This document shows positions 42,405-51,224 of a DNA stretch of 64,000 nucleotides, piece after piece (position 1 is the first letter of the stretch; each line of letters starts with the position of its first letter). A program made the translations under genes and the position numbers. A model generated the notes under the pieces. It saw nothing but the letters and a program-made list of their open reading frames with translations, was not told where the DNA came from and searched no databases. Source of the DNA: Thiomicrorhabdus sp. (lineage in GTDB: Bacteria; Pseudomonadota; Gammaproteobacteria; Thiomicrospirales; Thiomicrospiraceae); the NCBI RefSeq assembly GCF_963677875.1, contig NZ_OY782564.1, forward strand, positions 350,318-414,317, read 5' to 3'.

Positions 42405-43208
42405 TTATTGATTGAACATTTTCATCATTTGCTGTAACTGCTGTTGCTGCTCGGGAGAAAGCTCATTTTCCGGATCCTGTTCAAACGCGTTTCTTTGCGC
42501 CGAACCAGCCGTTTCTCCCTTCAAAAGATTCTGAATCACTGCCTTTGCCTGCTCCTGCATCATTTTATCCACTTGCGGATCACTTTTGAATTCTATGCCG
42601 TCCGGCAAGGCAAATTTCTCCGTCGGAACCGCACCCTTCGATAGCTTGACGGCCTCTTCCTTCTGAGTCATCCCCATCGCGTTACTGACCACTTTCAAAG
42701 GGAACCCCGTTCCGCTGATCGAGTAAACTTCGCTGCCCATTATTTTCGTCATATCGCACTGATAACCATGCAGCTTTGCGGCATTCTTCTTAACCTCTCC
42801 CTGCATGCCCTCAACCATGCTGAGACCGTATTTTTCGGCATTCTTCACCACCGTTTTCTGTTCACTTTTCGATAAACGGTCGAATTCCTGGCGGAAATAC
42901 TTGATCGGATTCGTCTGTTTACTCCCGATCCCCTCCTCCAGATCAACGTGATATACCCACTCTGGAGTGGTAATCTCAATCTCTTTCTGCACCTGACGCA
43001 TACCGAACATACTCATCGAGAGATCAGAATACTCCGCAGACTCCCGACCGTAATTCCGGATATAAATCGTCTTGCTGCCCTTCATGGTGCCATCAACCTG
43101 ATATTCGACCGTAGCTTCCTTAAACGGCAACGGACGATCCCACGGATTTTCCACCGCATAGGATAGTTTGGAAAACGTAAACAAAAAGACAAACAGAAAA
43201 TACTTCAT
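42405..43208 (-). CDS. Exported protein of unknown function
   Basis: This 267-residue protein starts MKYFLFVFLFTFSKLSYAVE, a signal peptide ending near residue 18, with AGGGGAG upstream. The mature part has a beta-rich domain (TVEYQVDGTMKGSKTIYIRN) that resembles DUF4412-like periplasmic proteins, then KLSKGAVPTEKFALPDGIEF, and a Gln-rich tail (SPEQQQQLQQMMKMFNQ). I cannot name its function. It stands alone between bioA and a divergent peptidase gene. Confidence 0.75.
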   Translation of the reverse strand: MKYFLFVFLFTFSKLSYAVENPWDRPLPFKEATVEYQVDGTMKGSKTIYIRNYGRESAEYSDLSMSMFGMRQVQKEIEITTPEWVYHVDLEEGIGSKQTNPIKYFRQEFDRLSKSEQKTVVKNAEKYGLSMVEGMQGEVKKNAAKLHGYQCDMTKIMGSEVYSISGTGFPLKVVSNAMGMTQKEEAVKLSKGAVPTEKFALPDGIEFKSDPQVDKMMQEQAKAVIQNLLKGETAGSAQRNAFEQDPENELSPEQQQQLQQMMKMFNQ

Positions 43209-43442
43209 GGAACTCCCCTTTTTCCGTGCTTGCAAAACTCACTCCGACCAGTTTACCAGGCTGAAACGCGCATTAAGGCGTATCATTACATCGCAAAGAC
43301 CCATAAGAATTGATGCATATCAAATTCGCACTCGAAAAAATTATCATCCGCGACGAAAGATTTTGCTGGCGAACGCCGCATTCCTCGATAAAATCCGAAC
43401 TATGACTGCGTATTTCGCAGGTTTTCTCTGGAGACTCCCCGC

Positions 43443-44555
43443 ATGCAAGCGTCCGACCCTTTTGCCTTTAATGATTTTATCGATCTTTTAAAATCCCTGA
43501 TTCGTCAACCTTCAGTCGTTGGCGCCGAACACGCTTTTTTTCGCGTACTGCAAAGAGAACTGGAAGAGCGCGGCGCCAAAGTCACCTGGTACGAAGGCTT
43601 GCTGGTCGCCCAAGGTAATGAGCCCCATAGTTCGATGTTTTCCAGCCACATCGATCGTCACGGATTAATCTGTACCGGACCGAACGAGTTCCAATTTGCG
43701 GCTTTTATCGCCGGGCAGATGAGCGACCTGCTTGGCAAATCGGTCAGTGACGAACTGATGCTGACGCTGATGAACCGTTTTGACAATACACCGGTCATCG
43801 CTTACGAGCCCTGGTCCGGCGCTTACCGCGGCGCCGGCACCATCAACAACGCTTATATCTGTGAATTCCGCAACAACCTGATCTTCGAAGTTGCCGGTTT
43901 GAAACATCTGGTTGCCGGCACGCCGGTCGGGTTTCTCGATAAACTGAAAATCGATCACGGACTGATATCGGGACAGCTGGACAATGTTCTAACCGCCGCC
44001 TTACTGGTCCACCTTTTCAGTCTCGGCTATCAAGGAACCGCCTTTTTTACCGCCGAAGAAGAGTCCGGCGGAAGCTGGCGCTATCTGCTGGAATGGTTCC
44101 GCCGTTTCGGCGGTTCGACCAATGAATTGTATGTATTGGACACCAGCCCGTACCGCAATCGCGAAGAAGCCGATAAACAGCAAGTAGTCTTGAGAAACCG
44201 TGATGAAAACGCCGAATTCAATCTGGCCACCACCCAGACTCTGGCACAGCTCTGCGAACGTTTGGAAATCCGCTACAGCTTTAAAGATCAATACCTTGAG
44301 CTACAAAACCAGCAGGCAATCGCCAATCAGAAGCCGACCATGGGTATCGGGCGAACCGAGCTGGGGCGCATTACCGCCAACTCCAACGGCCTGGTTCACG
44401 GCACAACGTTGCAAATTCCGACTACCGGCTACCATACCATGAACGAAACCGCTTCCATCGACAGTTGCCGCGCGTTTCTGAAAGTTCTGATGCATCTCAG
44501 CGGACTTGAAAGCGAACCCGCACAGGAATCGGTTACAACCAGCGCCGCCATTTAA
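43443..44555 (+). CDS. M42/M20-like zinc aminopeptidase or deacylase
   Basis: This 370-residue protein shows the co-catalytic metal ligand pattern of M20/M42 peptidases: SSHIDRHG (H69, D71), ISGQLDN (bridging D180), AEEESGGS (catalytic E205 and metal E206), VLDTSPY (D233) and TGYHTMNE (H331). HxDRxG in place of the usual M42 HxDExG is a small deviation. The substrate is unknown. It has no signal peptide, so it is cytoplasmic. It converges with the ZntB gene, and the two 3-prime ends overlap by 23 bases. Confidence 0.8.
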   Translation: MQASDPFAFNDFIDLLKSLIRQPSVVGAEHAFFRVLQRELEERGAKVTWYEGLLVAQGNEPHSSMFSSHIDRHGLICTGPNEFQFAAFIAGQMSDLLGKSVSDELMLTLMNRFDNTPVIAYEPWSGAYRGAGTINNAYICEFRNNLIFEVAGLKHLVAGTPVGFLDKLKIDHGLISGQLDNVLTAALLVHLFSLGYQGTAFFTAEEESGGSWRYLLEWFRRFGGSTNELYVLDTSPYRNREEADKQQVVLRNRDENAEFNLATTQTLAQLCERLEIRYSFKDQYLELQNQQAIANQKPTMGIGRTELGRITANSNGLVHGTTLQIPTTGYHTMNETASIDSCRAFLKVLMHLSGLESEPAQESVTTSAAI

Positions 44556-45495
44556 AGATCACCGCCTGCAAAATCACCAAAACAATCAGGATGACAATAA
44601 AAAGCCCGAAGGCTTGCGGGTTCTCCGCCCCGGGAATGCCGCCTACATTCACACCCAGCAGACCGGTTAAAAAACCGAGAGGCAAAAACACCGCCGTGAT
44701 CACCGACAACACATACATACGGTTGTTCAACTGTTCGCCGACCCGGTTCTGCAACTCCTCGTGCGCCACCGCCGCCCGCTCTCGCAAAGCTTCGAGATCT
44801 TCCAACTCACGAGTCATTTTATCGGCGGTTTCACGCATCGCCAGACGATTCTGCGCATCCAGCCAACCATCGGCGGCATAACGCTGCAAGGCCTCTTTCT
44901 GCGGCGAAAGATAACGTCGTAACTGAATCGTCTGCCGACGAAGCCCTGACAATTCCATACGCAACGAAGCCGGTTGACTTCGCAAGACCTCATCTTCCAT
45001 CTGATCGAGATGATCCTCAAACTCGTCGACCACCTCACTGATTTTCCAGATCATCTTTTCCGCCAGAGCAACACTTAACTCATTCAGAGTTTTCGGCCCT
45101 TTTCCGCGTTCCAGCTCCGAAACGACTTCTTTCACGGCAACCAGATCCCGGCGACGCGTGGAAAGCAACCGTTCTTTTTCCAGCCAAATACGGATCGCAA
45201 CCATATCTTCCGGATCGGCGGCCGGATTCAAATTGACGCCACGCCAGGCCATCAAAACGCCATCCTCATACGGAGAAAACCGCGGCCGTGATTCCTCCGA
45301 GAGCAAGGTTTCGGCAATCACCCAGTTCAGACCACTTTCTTCAGAAAGCCAATCGCGCGCCTGCCGAGAGGTATAATCCAGATTCACCCATAACTGCCCT
45401 TGTGATGGCGACCACGCCTGAACTCCCTGCCAATCAAGGGATTTCGCCCCCCCATGACCGTCCAGTAAAAGAGCATGTACCAGTCCATTTTCCAT
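44533..45495 (-). CDS. zntB: CorA-family zinc transporter ZntB-like
   Basis: This 320-residue protein has a long cytoplasmic funnel domain and two C-terminal membrane segments (about 257-282 and 294-314). The pore motif reads GVNVGGIPG instead of the GMN of magnesium CorA, which fits ZntB-type zinc transport. The cytoplasmic helices include SLRMELSGLRRQTIQLRRYL. The direction of zinc movement is debated for the family. Confidence 0.85.
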   Translation of the reverse strand: MENGLVHALLLDGHGGAKSLDWQGVQAWSPSQGQLWVNLDYTSRQARDWLSEESGLNWVIAETLLSEESRPRFSPYEDGVLMAWRGVNLNPAADPEDMVAIRIWLEKERLLSTRRRDLVAVKEVVSELERGKGPKTLNELSVALAEKMIWKISEVVDEFEDHLDQMEDEVLRSQPASLRMELSGLRRQTIQLRRYLSPQKEALQRYAADGWLDAQNRLAMRETADKMTRELEDLEALRERAAVAHEELQNRVGEQLNNRMYVLSVITAVFLPLGFLTGLLGVNVGGIPGAENPQAFGLFIVILIVLVILQAVIFKWRRWL

Positions 45496-45565
45496 CCGCC
45501 ACTCCTTATTACGAGTTTTCTTCTACCCTAAGCATCATAACCAATAATGCGTTATGGCCAAAAAC

Positions 45566-45592
45566 AAAAAACCCGCCATCAGGCGGGTTTTC
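45566..45592 (-). terminator. Terminator of the OsmC-family gene
   Basis: ACCCGCC-TGAT-GGCGGGT is followed by T5 on the minus strand, 20 bases past the gene. Confidence 0.85.
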
Positions 45593-45611
45593 AGGCAGGG
45601 AACCGGGAAGA

Positions 45612-46031
45612 TCAGACTTCGACGATTTCAAAATCATGCGACATCTGTGCGGTTTTCTCCAGCATTTTGGAAACCGAACAATATTTTTCCGCCGACAGGT
45701 CGACCGCTCTTTGAACTTTCTTCTCGTTCAAGTCGGTGCCGAAGACCTTAAAATGCACGTGAATCCTGGTATAAACCTTCGGAATATCCTCGGAGCGTTC
45801 CGACTCGATTTCGATCTGCACGTCTTTAATATCCTGCTTCAGCTTTTGCAGCATCATTAGGACATCAATTCCGGTACACCCCCCCAGTCCCATCAGAACC
45901 ATTTCCATCGGGCGCGGGCCGGTATTCTCACCGCCAATCTCCGGTGCCGCATCCATGCGAACAATATGCCCGGTGCTGGCAGTTGCATCAAACGCCATTC
46001 CCGAACCTTGCCATTTCACAATCGTTGCCAT
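45612..46031 (-). CDS. OsmC/YhfA-family protein
   Basis: OsmC-family proteins reduce organic hydroperoxides with two cysteines. Here they appear as MGLGGCTGIDVLMML and SAEKYCSVSKMLEKTA. The arrangement is that of the YhfA branch, whose role is less certain. I start at MATIVKWQG (139 residues) with AGGAG upstream. It follows the ornithine decarboxylase by 38 bases and may share its transcript. Confidence 0.85.
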   Translation of the reverse strand: MATIVKWQGSGMAFDATASTGHIVRMDAAPEIGGENTGPRPMEMVLMGLGGCTGIDVLMMLQKLKQDIKDVQIEIESERSEDIPKVYTRIHVHFKVFGTDLNEKKVQRAVDLSAEKYCSVSKMLEKTAQMSHDFEIVEV

Positions 46032-46069
46032 AGTCGCTCCTTGAATCTTTTCTTCCATCGGGCCTAAAT

Positions 46070-47269
46070 TTATAAAGCCTCGGTTTCCGGGTCGAAAATA
46101 TCCTCGACCACCACCACCTTCGGCTTAGGATAATAGTTAAATTCCGTCGCCGACGCAATGGTATAGGCTCCCATCTGTTTAGCGATCAGAATATCGCCGA
46201 CTTCCAATTCCGGCAATTCGATATCCTCAGCAACCACATCGATCGAGTCGCAGGTCGGGCCCGCCAACACGCTCGGGAAGAAGTCTCCGGTCGGATCAAA
46301 CGGCTTCAAGGGCGCGATCGGGTATCGCGCATGATCAAACATCTGACCACTAAAACCGCCGTACACACCGTCGTCCAGGTAATACCACATGCGCGCACCG
46401 CGCTTCGCTTTACCGACAACGGAAACCACCTCGATCATCGCCGGGCCGGAAATAAAACGCCCCGGTTCGGCAAAGACTTCAACGCCTTTCGGTAATTCAG
46501 CCAAGGCTTCATTAATCGGCACACAGAAGTCTGCGATCGGGGAAACCGATTCCTGATACACAATCGGAAAACCGCCACCGATATCCAGGAACTTCCATTC
46601 CACATGACTCATCACTTTCATGGCCGCAACACTGGAACGCACGGCATTTACGTGAGTCATCGGCGACATCGACTGAGAACCGACATGAAAAGAAAGACCG
46701 ACCACACGAATTCCATGAATTGCCGCATCGTCGACCAAACGCGGCAGTTCTTCCAGAGTACAGCCGAATTTACGCGACAGATCAACTACCGCCTGCGGAC
46801 TGCGGAAGCTGACGCGGATAATTAACTCTACCTGACCGGCATAAGGATAAAATTTTTGCATCTCGGAAAAATTATCCACCACAAAACGCGTGCAGCCGAA
46901 TTCAAGCGCGCGCTTGATCTCTTTATCTTTTTTGATCGGGTGCGTGTGAATACATTGCTCCCCCCTAATCCCCAAGGATTCGACCAGCTCGACTTCGCCG
47001 ATGGTTGCCAGATCAAAATAACAGCCTAGGCTTTTCAAGCGTTTGATCAATTCAGGGTGAGAAAGCGATTTCAGAGCATAAAACAGCTTGGCATCCGGCA
47101 AAGCTGCCTGCAAAGACTTGTATTGATAATCGACCTCTTCCAAGTCCAACACCATGAACGGTGTTTCATGCTTCGTTACCAGCTCCTGCAGACTGGAGCG
47201 GTCAAACTGTTGCAATTCATCGGGGTGCGTTTGTTCAGCAAAGTGCTGAAGAATATCTTGAGTGTCCAT
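46070..47269 (-). CDS. Fold-type III ornithine decarboxylase (possible L/ODC)
   Basis: This is a PLP enzyme of the alanine-racemase-fold decarboxylase family, which makes putrescine from ornithine (or cadaverine from lysine). The PLP lysine is K67 in FYALKSLSHP. Other motifs are FHVGSQ, DIGGGFP, FAEPGRF and the catalytic Cys loop GPTCDSID. It has 399 residues. Its place behind speD and speE supplies putrescine for spermidine synthesis, favouring ornithine as substrate. Confidence 0.9.
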   Translation of the reverse strand: MDTQDILQHFAEQTHPDELQQFDRSSLQELVTKHETPFMVLDLEEVDYQYKSLQAALPDAKLFYALKSLSHPELIKRLKSLGCYFDLATIGEVELVESLGIRGEQCIHTHPIKKDKEIKRALEFGCTRFVVDNFSEMQKFYPYAGQVELIIRVSFRSPQAVVDLSRKFGCTLEELPRLVDDAAIHGIRVVGLSFHVGSQSMSPMTHVNAVRSSVAAMKVMSHVEWKFLDIGGGFPIVYQESVSPIADFCVPINEALAELPKGVEVFAEPGRFISGPAMIEVVSVVGKAKRGARMWYYLDDGVYGGFSGQMFDHARYPIAPLKPFDPTGDFFPSVLAGPTCDSIDVVAEDIELPELEVGDILIAKQMGAYTIASATEFNYYPKPKVVVVEDIFDPETEAL

Positions 47270-47400
47270 TCAACTCTTTTTAAACCTCAAAAACGAGAGA
47301 ACCCATTGGCTCAAAACCGCCGCTTCCACCTTAAGCTTTGCGGCAGTTTAGTGTTACTGTGGCTCAAAATTAACTGCGAATTAAATTATAAATTGGCAGC

Positions 47401-48252
47401 TTAAGCGATGGCATCCAGCACATACTGAGGCAGTGCGAATGCGCCCTTATGCACTTCTGGGTTATAGAAGCGCGTTTTGATTCCAGCCTGCTTGAAGCGT
47501 TGCTGAAGAGTTTCCAAAGAAACCTCTTGCAACGCCAAGTTGTCGGTCGCCCATGCAAAGGTCATAATCCCTCCGACATAGGTTGGCACAGCTCCGGAAT
47601 AAAAACTCGCTTGAGTAAATAGAGGCGATAAACGCTGATAAGTTGTGGTCACTTCATCGGTCTGCATAAAGCTGACACCGTTTTGCGCCACAAATACACC
47701 ACCTTCGTTCAGGCAGTTTTTAATACCTTGGTAAAAACGCGAGGTGAACAAGACTTCGCCCGGCCCCATCGGATCGGTCGAATCGGAAATAATCACGTCG
47801 AATTTCTCGGTACATTCATTGACGAAATCCACTCCGTCGGCGATCACGATATTCGCTTTCGGATTGTCATAAGCGCCCGCCGAATGATTCGGCAGGTATT
47901 TCACGCACATATCGATCACCTGCTGGTCAATTTCCACCTGAGTCACCGATTCAACCTGCTGGTGTTTCAGAACTTCGCGCAGAATTCCACCGTCACCCCC
48001 GCCGATAATCAACACTTTTTTGGCTGCGCCATGCGCCAGCATCGGTACATGCACCATCATTTCGTGATACACGAATTCGTCTTTTTCCGTGGTTTGTATG
48101 ACACCATCCAGCGCCATGACCGTCCCCCACTGGTCATTTTTAAAAATGACCAGATGCTGGTGGCCGGTATTCACCTCAAACAACACTTCATTCATCACAA
48201 AACTTTGTCCCCAGGTCGGGTAAAGCGTTTCCAGATAGGTTTGCTGACTCAT
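47401..48252 (-). CDS. speE: Spermidine synthase
   Basis: SpeE moves the aminopropyl group of decarboxylated SAM to putrescine. It shows the Rossmann SAM site [19 protein letters not shown] and the catalytic part [18 protein letters not shown]. The N-terminal gatekeeper region ([17 protein letters not shown]) is normal. It has 283 residues. It lies 11 bases after speD. Confidence 0.96.
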   Translation of the reverse strand: MSQQTYLETLYPTWGQSFVMNEVLFEVNTGHQHLVIFKNDQWGTVMALDGVIQTTEKDEFVYHEMMVHVPMLAHGAAKKVLIIGGGDGGILREVLKHQQVESVTQVEIDQQVIDMCVKYLPNHSAGAYDNPKANIVIADGVDFVNECTEKFDVIISDSTDPMGPGEVLFTSRFYQGIKNCLNEGGVFVAQNGVSFMQTDEVTTTYQRLSPLFTQASFYSGAVPTYVGGIMTFAWATDNLALQEVSLETLQQRFKQAGIKTRFYNPEVHKGAFALPQYVLDAIA

Positions 48253-48263
48253 TGCGCTTCCTT

Positions 48264-48764
48264 TTATTGTTTCGGGGGTTCGACTTCACCGCGAAGAATG
48301 GTATCCACCTTCACATCGCTCGGAGCAAATGCGGCTTTCAAAACATCGATCGCTTTTTCCGGTTCGGCGTCTCCGCACATGAAAACATCAAAAGCGGCAT
48401 AATCGCGCTCCGGCCAGGAATGCACACTGATGTGCGATTCAGCCAATACCGCCACACCGGAAATTCCGCCGTTTGGAGTAAAGTGGTGCAAATGGATATG
48501 CAACAAAGTTGCCTTGGCTTTTTCAATTGCTTCACGTAATGCCTGTTCCATTACTTGCAGGTTATCCAGATTACTGGCACCCCAAAGATCAATAATCAGG
48601 TGCGTTCCGGCAAACACCTTGCCATCGCGACAGATAAAGTGATCCAGAGTCTGATCTTCAACCGCCTGCTCATGGGTTGGCCAGGAATCATCGATTACTG
48701 TGGTTTTTTCAACAACTTCAAAATGGTCATTACTGGTGACCAGAATATTCTCGGAATGAGGCAT
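48264..48764 (-). CDS. speD: S-adenosylmethionine decarboxylase proenzyme
   Basis: SpeD self-cleaves to form a pyruvoyl cofactor and makes decarboxylated SAM. The cleavage site is the Glu-Ser bond of [18 protein letters not shown] place the start at MPHSENILV (166 residues); an in-frame ATG 30 codons earlier would add a segment unlike the family. It is the first gene of the speD-speE-decarboxylase operon. Confidence 0.93.
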   Translation of the reverse strand: MPHSENILVTSNDHFEVVEKTTVIDDSWPTHEQAVEDQTLDHFICRDGKVFAGTHLIIDLWGASNLDNLQVMEQALREAIEKAKATLLHIHLHHFTPNGGISGVAVLAESHISVHSWPERDYAAFDVFMCGDAEPEKAIDVLKAAFAPSDVKVDTILRGEVEPPKQ

Positions 48765-49003
48765 TATCGGGAGTACCTTTATAAAACACCCGCTAAAAAG
48801 ACGTGCAGCGGATGAATGATTAATATTAGTCCGTACAACAAAGGCTAGTTGCATGAACCCCAGCCACGTCGCCTCGCTTCATTAATTGCGAAAGGCATTT
48901 TTTAACGTGAGGTGTTAACCATTTTTCTTTCTGTTGCCTTCAACTCAAACAGACGATTAAGCTTGAGTCAAACACGAAGGTTTCTGTGTGAAAAAGGAAG
49001 AAC

Positions 49004-49033
49004 GTATTATTCGTTTTTTTACAGAATTTGCAA
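49004..49033 (-). promoter_or_regulatory. Candidate speD-operon promoter
   Basis: On the minus strand TTGCAA (49028-49033), an 18-base spacer and TAATAC (49004-49009). The match is moderate. Confidence 0.35.
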
Positions 49034-49059
49034 GTAAATTATGCCGGGATAAGCAAACA

Positions 49060-49093
49060 AAAAAGGCTTGCTGCAAAAATGCGACAAGCCTTT
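49060..49093 (-). terminator. Terminator of the DUF1566 gene
   Basis: AAGGCTTG and CAAGCCTT arms around a short GC pair and an A/T-rich loop, followed by T4 on the minus strand. Confidence 0.75.
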
Positions 49094-49163
49094 GATTCGA
49101 TAAAAAATTCATCGCTTCAATCGTCGGAACACTCTCCCACTAAAAACGCTGGTTACAGCAAGT

Positions 49164-49721
49164 TTATTCCCCCCCTCTTACCAGCCGAATAAAGAGTTGG
49201 TTGCCGTCTCTGTCACTGCTCCATAGCTCGCCTCTGAGAAAATAAACCCCAAGTGAAGCGGCGTCATCCCCAATTTTTGGCGAGTTGGACCAATAGTAGG
49301 CATTATTGGCCATATTCTTAAAAACATCCAAGTTAATACTCGGCTCGTAGCATTTGAACTCGATAATGGAAGCCAACTCTTTAACATTCGGCATGCGCCA
49401 ATCCGAATGTCCAGCATAGCCACCCTGGGTATTCAACGACGTTACCGCTTGCAGAGCCGCTTGCCAGTTGTACGCCGTAGCACTGCCGCTACAGCTGCCA
49501 TCCGCCGAATTCCAAGTCTGACCTTCAGAACAGACTTTCCACGTCAATCCGGTTTTCGCATGCGTAACCGTGCCATCGTTATTCAGCGTAAAATCGCTGG
49601 TCGGTGTGGTTTCTTCAACGGCACTGTTACAGGTTTGCGCTGTCACAGAAACCGGGTAAACCCAAAGCAATGATAAAAACAGCGCACTTACTACAGATCG
49701 ATTTTTAAATATAAATTTCAT
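49164..49721 (-). CDS. Exported DUF1566 (Lcl C-terminal-like) protein
   Basis: This 185-residue protein has a signal peptide (residues 1-28, ending SVTAQ). The mature part is one DUF1566 domain: TVTHAKTGLTWKVC, YNWQAALQAVTSLN, SDWRMPNVKELASIIEF and the C-terminal LFIRLVRGG. The domain occurs in surface and lectin-like proteins of aquatic bacteria; its function is not settled. It is encoded 50 bases after a larger gene with the same domain. Confidence 0.85.
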   Translation of the reverse strand: MKFIFKNRSVVSALFLSLLWVYPVSVTAQTCNSAVEETTPTSDFTLNNDGTVTHAKTGLTWKVCSEGQTWNSADGSCSGSATAYNWQAALQAVTSLNTQGGYAGHSDWRMPNVKELASIIEFKCYEPSINLDVFKNMANNAYYWSNSPKIGDDAASLGVYFLRGELWSSDRDGNQLFIRLVRGGE

Positions 49722-49771
49722 AGCAAAAATCCTCCAATCTCTTTGATCGACAAACCATCGGTTTTTTCGAC

Positions 49772-50908
49772 TTAATCCGCATCTCGAACCAGCATTACAC
49801 GGCTACCACTATCTCGCGAGGACAAAGCGCTCCCTCCGGAATCAAACGAAATACTCTTCGCAAAATACGTGGAATGTGCTGTTGGCGTAGACACTAGATA
49901 AATGCGGTTAGTGACATTTGCAAAATAGTTCTGATCAATTGTCGGAGAGGTTCTGCCGTAATGGACAATAGACTGCAACTCGATCAAACTTGGCAACCGC
50001 CAGTCTGTTGCACCGCAGAAACCAGCAGCATTGACTCTGGCAACAAATGCCTCAGTATTACAAAAGGTTGCGCTGTCATTCGCATCATAACCGGTACAAA
50101 CATCTCCGACATTATCCGCATAGCCGACAGCCCCTCCATTTGAGGCCGGGTCACTGTTATACCAGTTAAAGACATCGTCATTCGAATGCAAATCCGTTCC
50201 CCTTGCCATGTCGGTTTTCATTTCCCAAATCAGACCGGTATGATTATCCCGAACGCAGGACCATTTGGTTCCCAGAGCTTCATCCCCGTTTGCATCGTAA
50301 GCCTGATCCTGAATCAGTAACGCCGTACCATCACTTCCCAGCTTGGTAAAGTCAAAACCGACCATCCCTCCTCCAGCTTTCGCCAAAGAACCGCTTGCCG
50401 CTTTAACATCCCGGCCAAAAGAGCAGTCCTGCTCATCAATTGTTTCTCCGGTACAATCGCTGTTATTGCCTTCGGGGTAGTTTCCTCCCCACGTAATACC
50501 GGTATCATTCATTGGCAGGGAATTGACGGCGACAAAAGGTAGAACATTAACCGTTCTCGAAACTTGCGTCGCAGCATTCCCTGCCGCATCAGACACATCA
50601 TAGGTCACGGTATAACTTCCTACCGTATTCACATCAACACTGTCACCGCCAATCACAATAGCGAGTGAAATATTTCCATCCACATCGTCCGTGGCAGTTG
50701 CTCCGGGATCGGAATACACGGAACCGACTTTGATTTCGTAAGGATTACTGCCGCTCAAAGAGATGACCGGTGGGGTTACATCGTTGATCGGCGGACTTGA
50801 AGAACTGCTTGAACTCGAATCAAAACAGCCGGATAAAGATGAGAATAGGGCAACCGCAAGACTCAATTTGAGTAAATTGCCCGGAGCTTTTCGGTAACTT
50901 GGGTACAT
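49772..50908 (-). CDS. DUF1566 lipoprotein with Ig-like (DUF5011) domain
   Basis: This 378-residue protein starts MYPSYRKAPGNLLKLSLA with GGAGGG upstream, and has a lipobox SSLSGC followed by a Ser-rich linker. A DUF5011-type Ig-like domain comes next (TPPVISLSGSNPYEIKVGS to TYDVSDAAGNAATQVSRTV). The rest is a DUF1566 domain (DNHTGLIWEMKT, DWRLPSLIELQSIVHYGR, SRVMLVRDAD). It is likely an outer-membrane-anchored surface protein. It pairs with the downstream DUF1566 gene, and the two probably arose by duplication. Confidence 0.85.
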   Translation of the reverse strand: MYPSYRKAPGNLLKLSLAVALFSSLSGCFDSSSSSSSSPPINDVTPPVISLSGSNPYEIKVGSVYSDPGATATDDVDGNISLAIVIGGDSVDVNTVGSYTVTYDVSDAAGNAATQVSRTVNVLPFVAVNSLPMNDTGITWGGNYPEGNNSDCTGETIDEQDCSFGRDVKAASGSLAKAGGGMVGFDFTKLGSDGTALLIQDQAYDANGDEALGTKWSCVRDNHTGLIWEMKTDMARGTDLHSNDDVFNWYNSDPASNGGAVGYADNVGDVCTGYDANDSATFCNTEAFVARVNAAGFCGATDWRLPSLIELQSIVHYGRTSPTIDQNYFANVTNRIYLVSTPTAHSTYFAKSISFDSGGSALSSRDSGSRVMLVRDAD

Positions 50909-51224
50909 GGCACCATCCCTCCGTTTTTTATAACTCAAAAAAAGTATATAAAAAACATACAGTTATTATATTAACCTTCGGAATTAACGGCTTAAAAATT
51001 GATTCCGGTTAATAAAGAAAGCTATACCCAAAAAAGCACTTATGAAATGGAAAATAAATCCGTAAGATGGAGAGATAATTGGTAAGGTTATGTTGCGCTA
51101 AAAGCGGGGCAGATCGGAAATCCGTCATGCTTCCTGCAAACATGCTCAAGGTTCATCATCATGCCGACAAACCTTAAGCAACTGTTATATTCAATATGCA
51201 ACTGACCCTGCGCCACACTCGCTA
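50909..51224. other. Intergenic region with a hairpin
   Basis: About 316 bases between the DUF1566 lipoprotein and the flavoprotein gene. Apart from the hairpin at 51144-51179 I see AT-rich sequence near 50940-50990 that could hold the lipoprotein promoter, and nothing else. Confidence 0.4.
51144..51179 (-). terminator. Hairpin downstream of the flavoprotein gene
   Basis: GCTTAAGGTT and AACCTTGAGC form a 10-bp stem with one wobble and a 16-base loop, 45 bases past the stop. It lacks a U-run, so it is a weak terminator or an RNA-stability element. Confidence 0.4.

Larger units (their letters stand above)
48765..49163. other. Intergenic region between speD and a DUF1566 gene
   Basis: This stretch of about 400 bases holds the terminator of the DUF1566 gene at its right end and a candidate speD promoter near 49004-49033. 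The 240 bases next to speD would be a long leader. I see no other gene in it; a 30-codon upstream extension of speD is possible. Confidence 0.5.
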
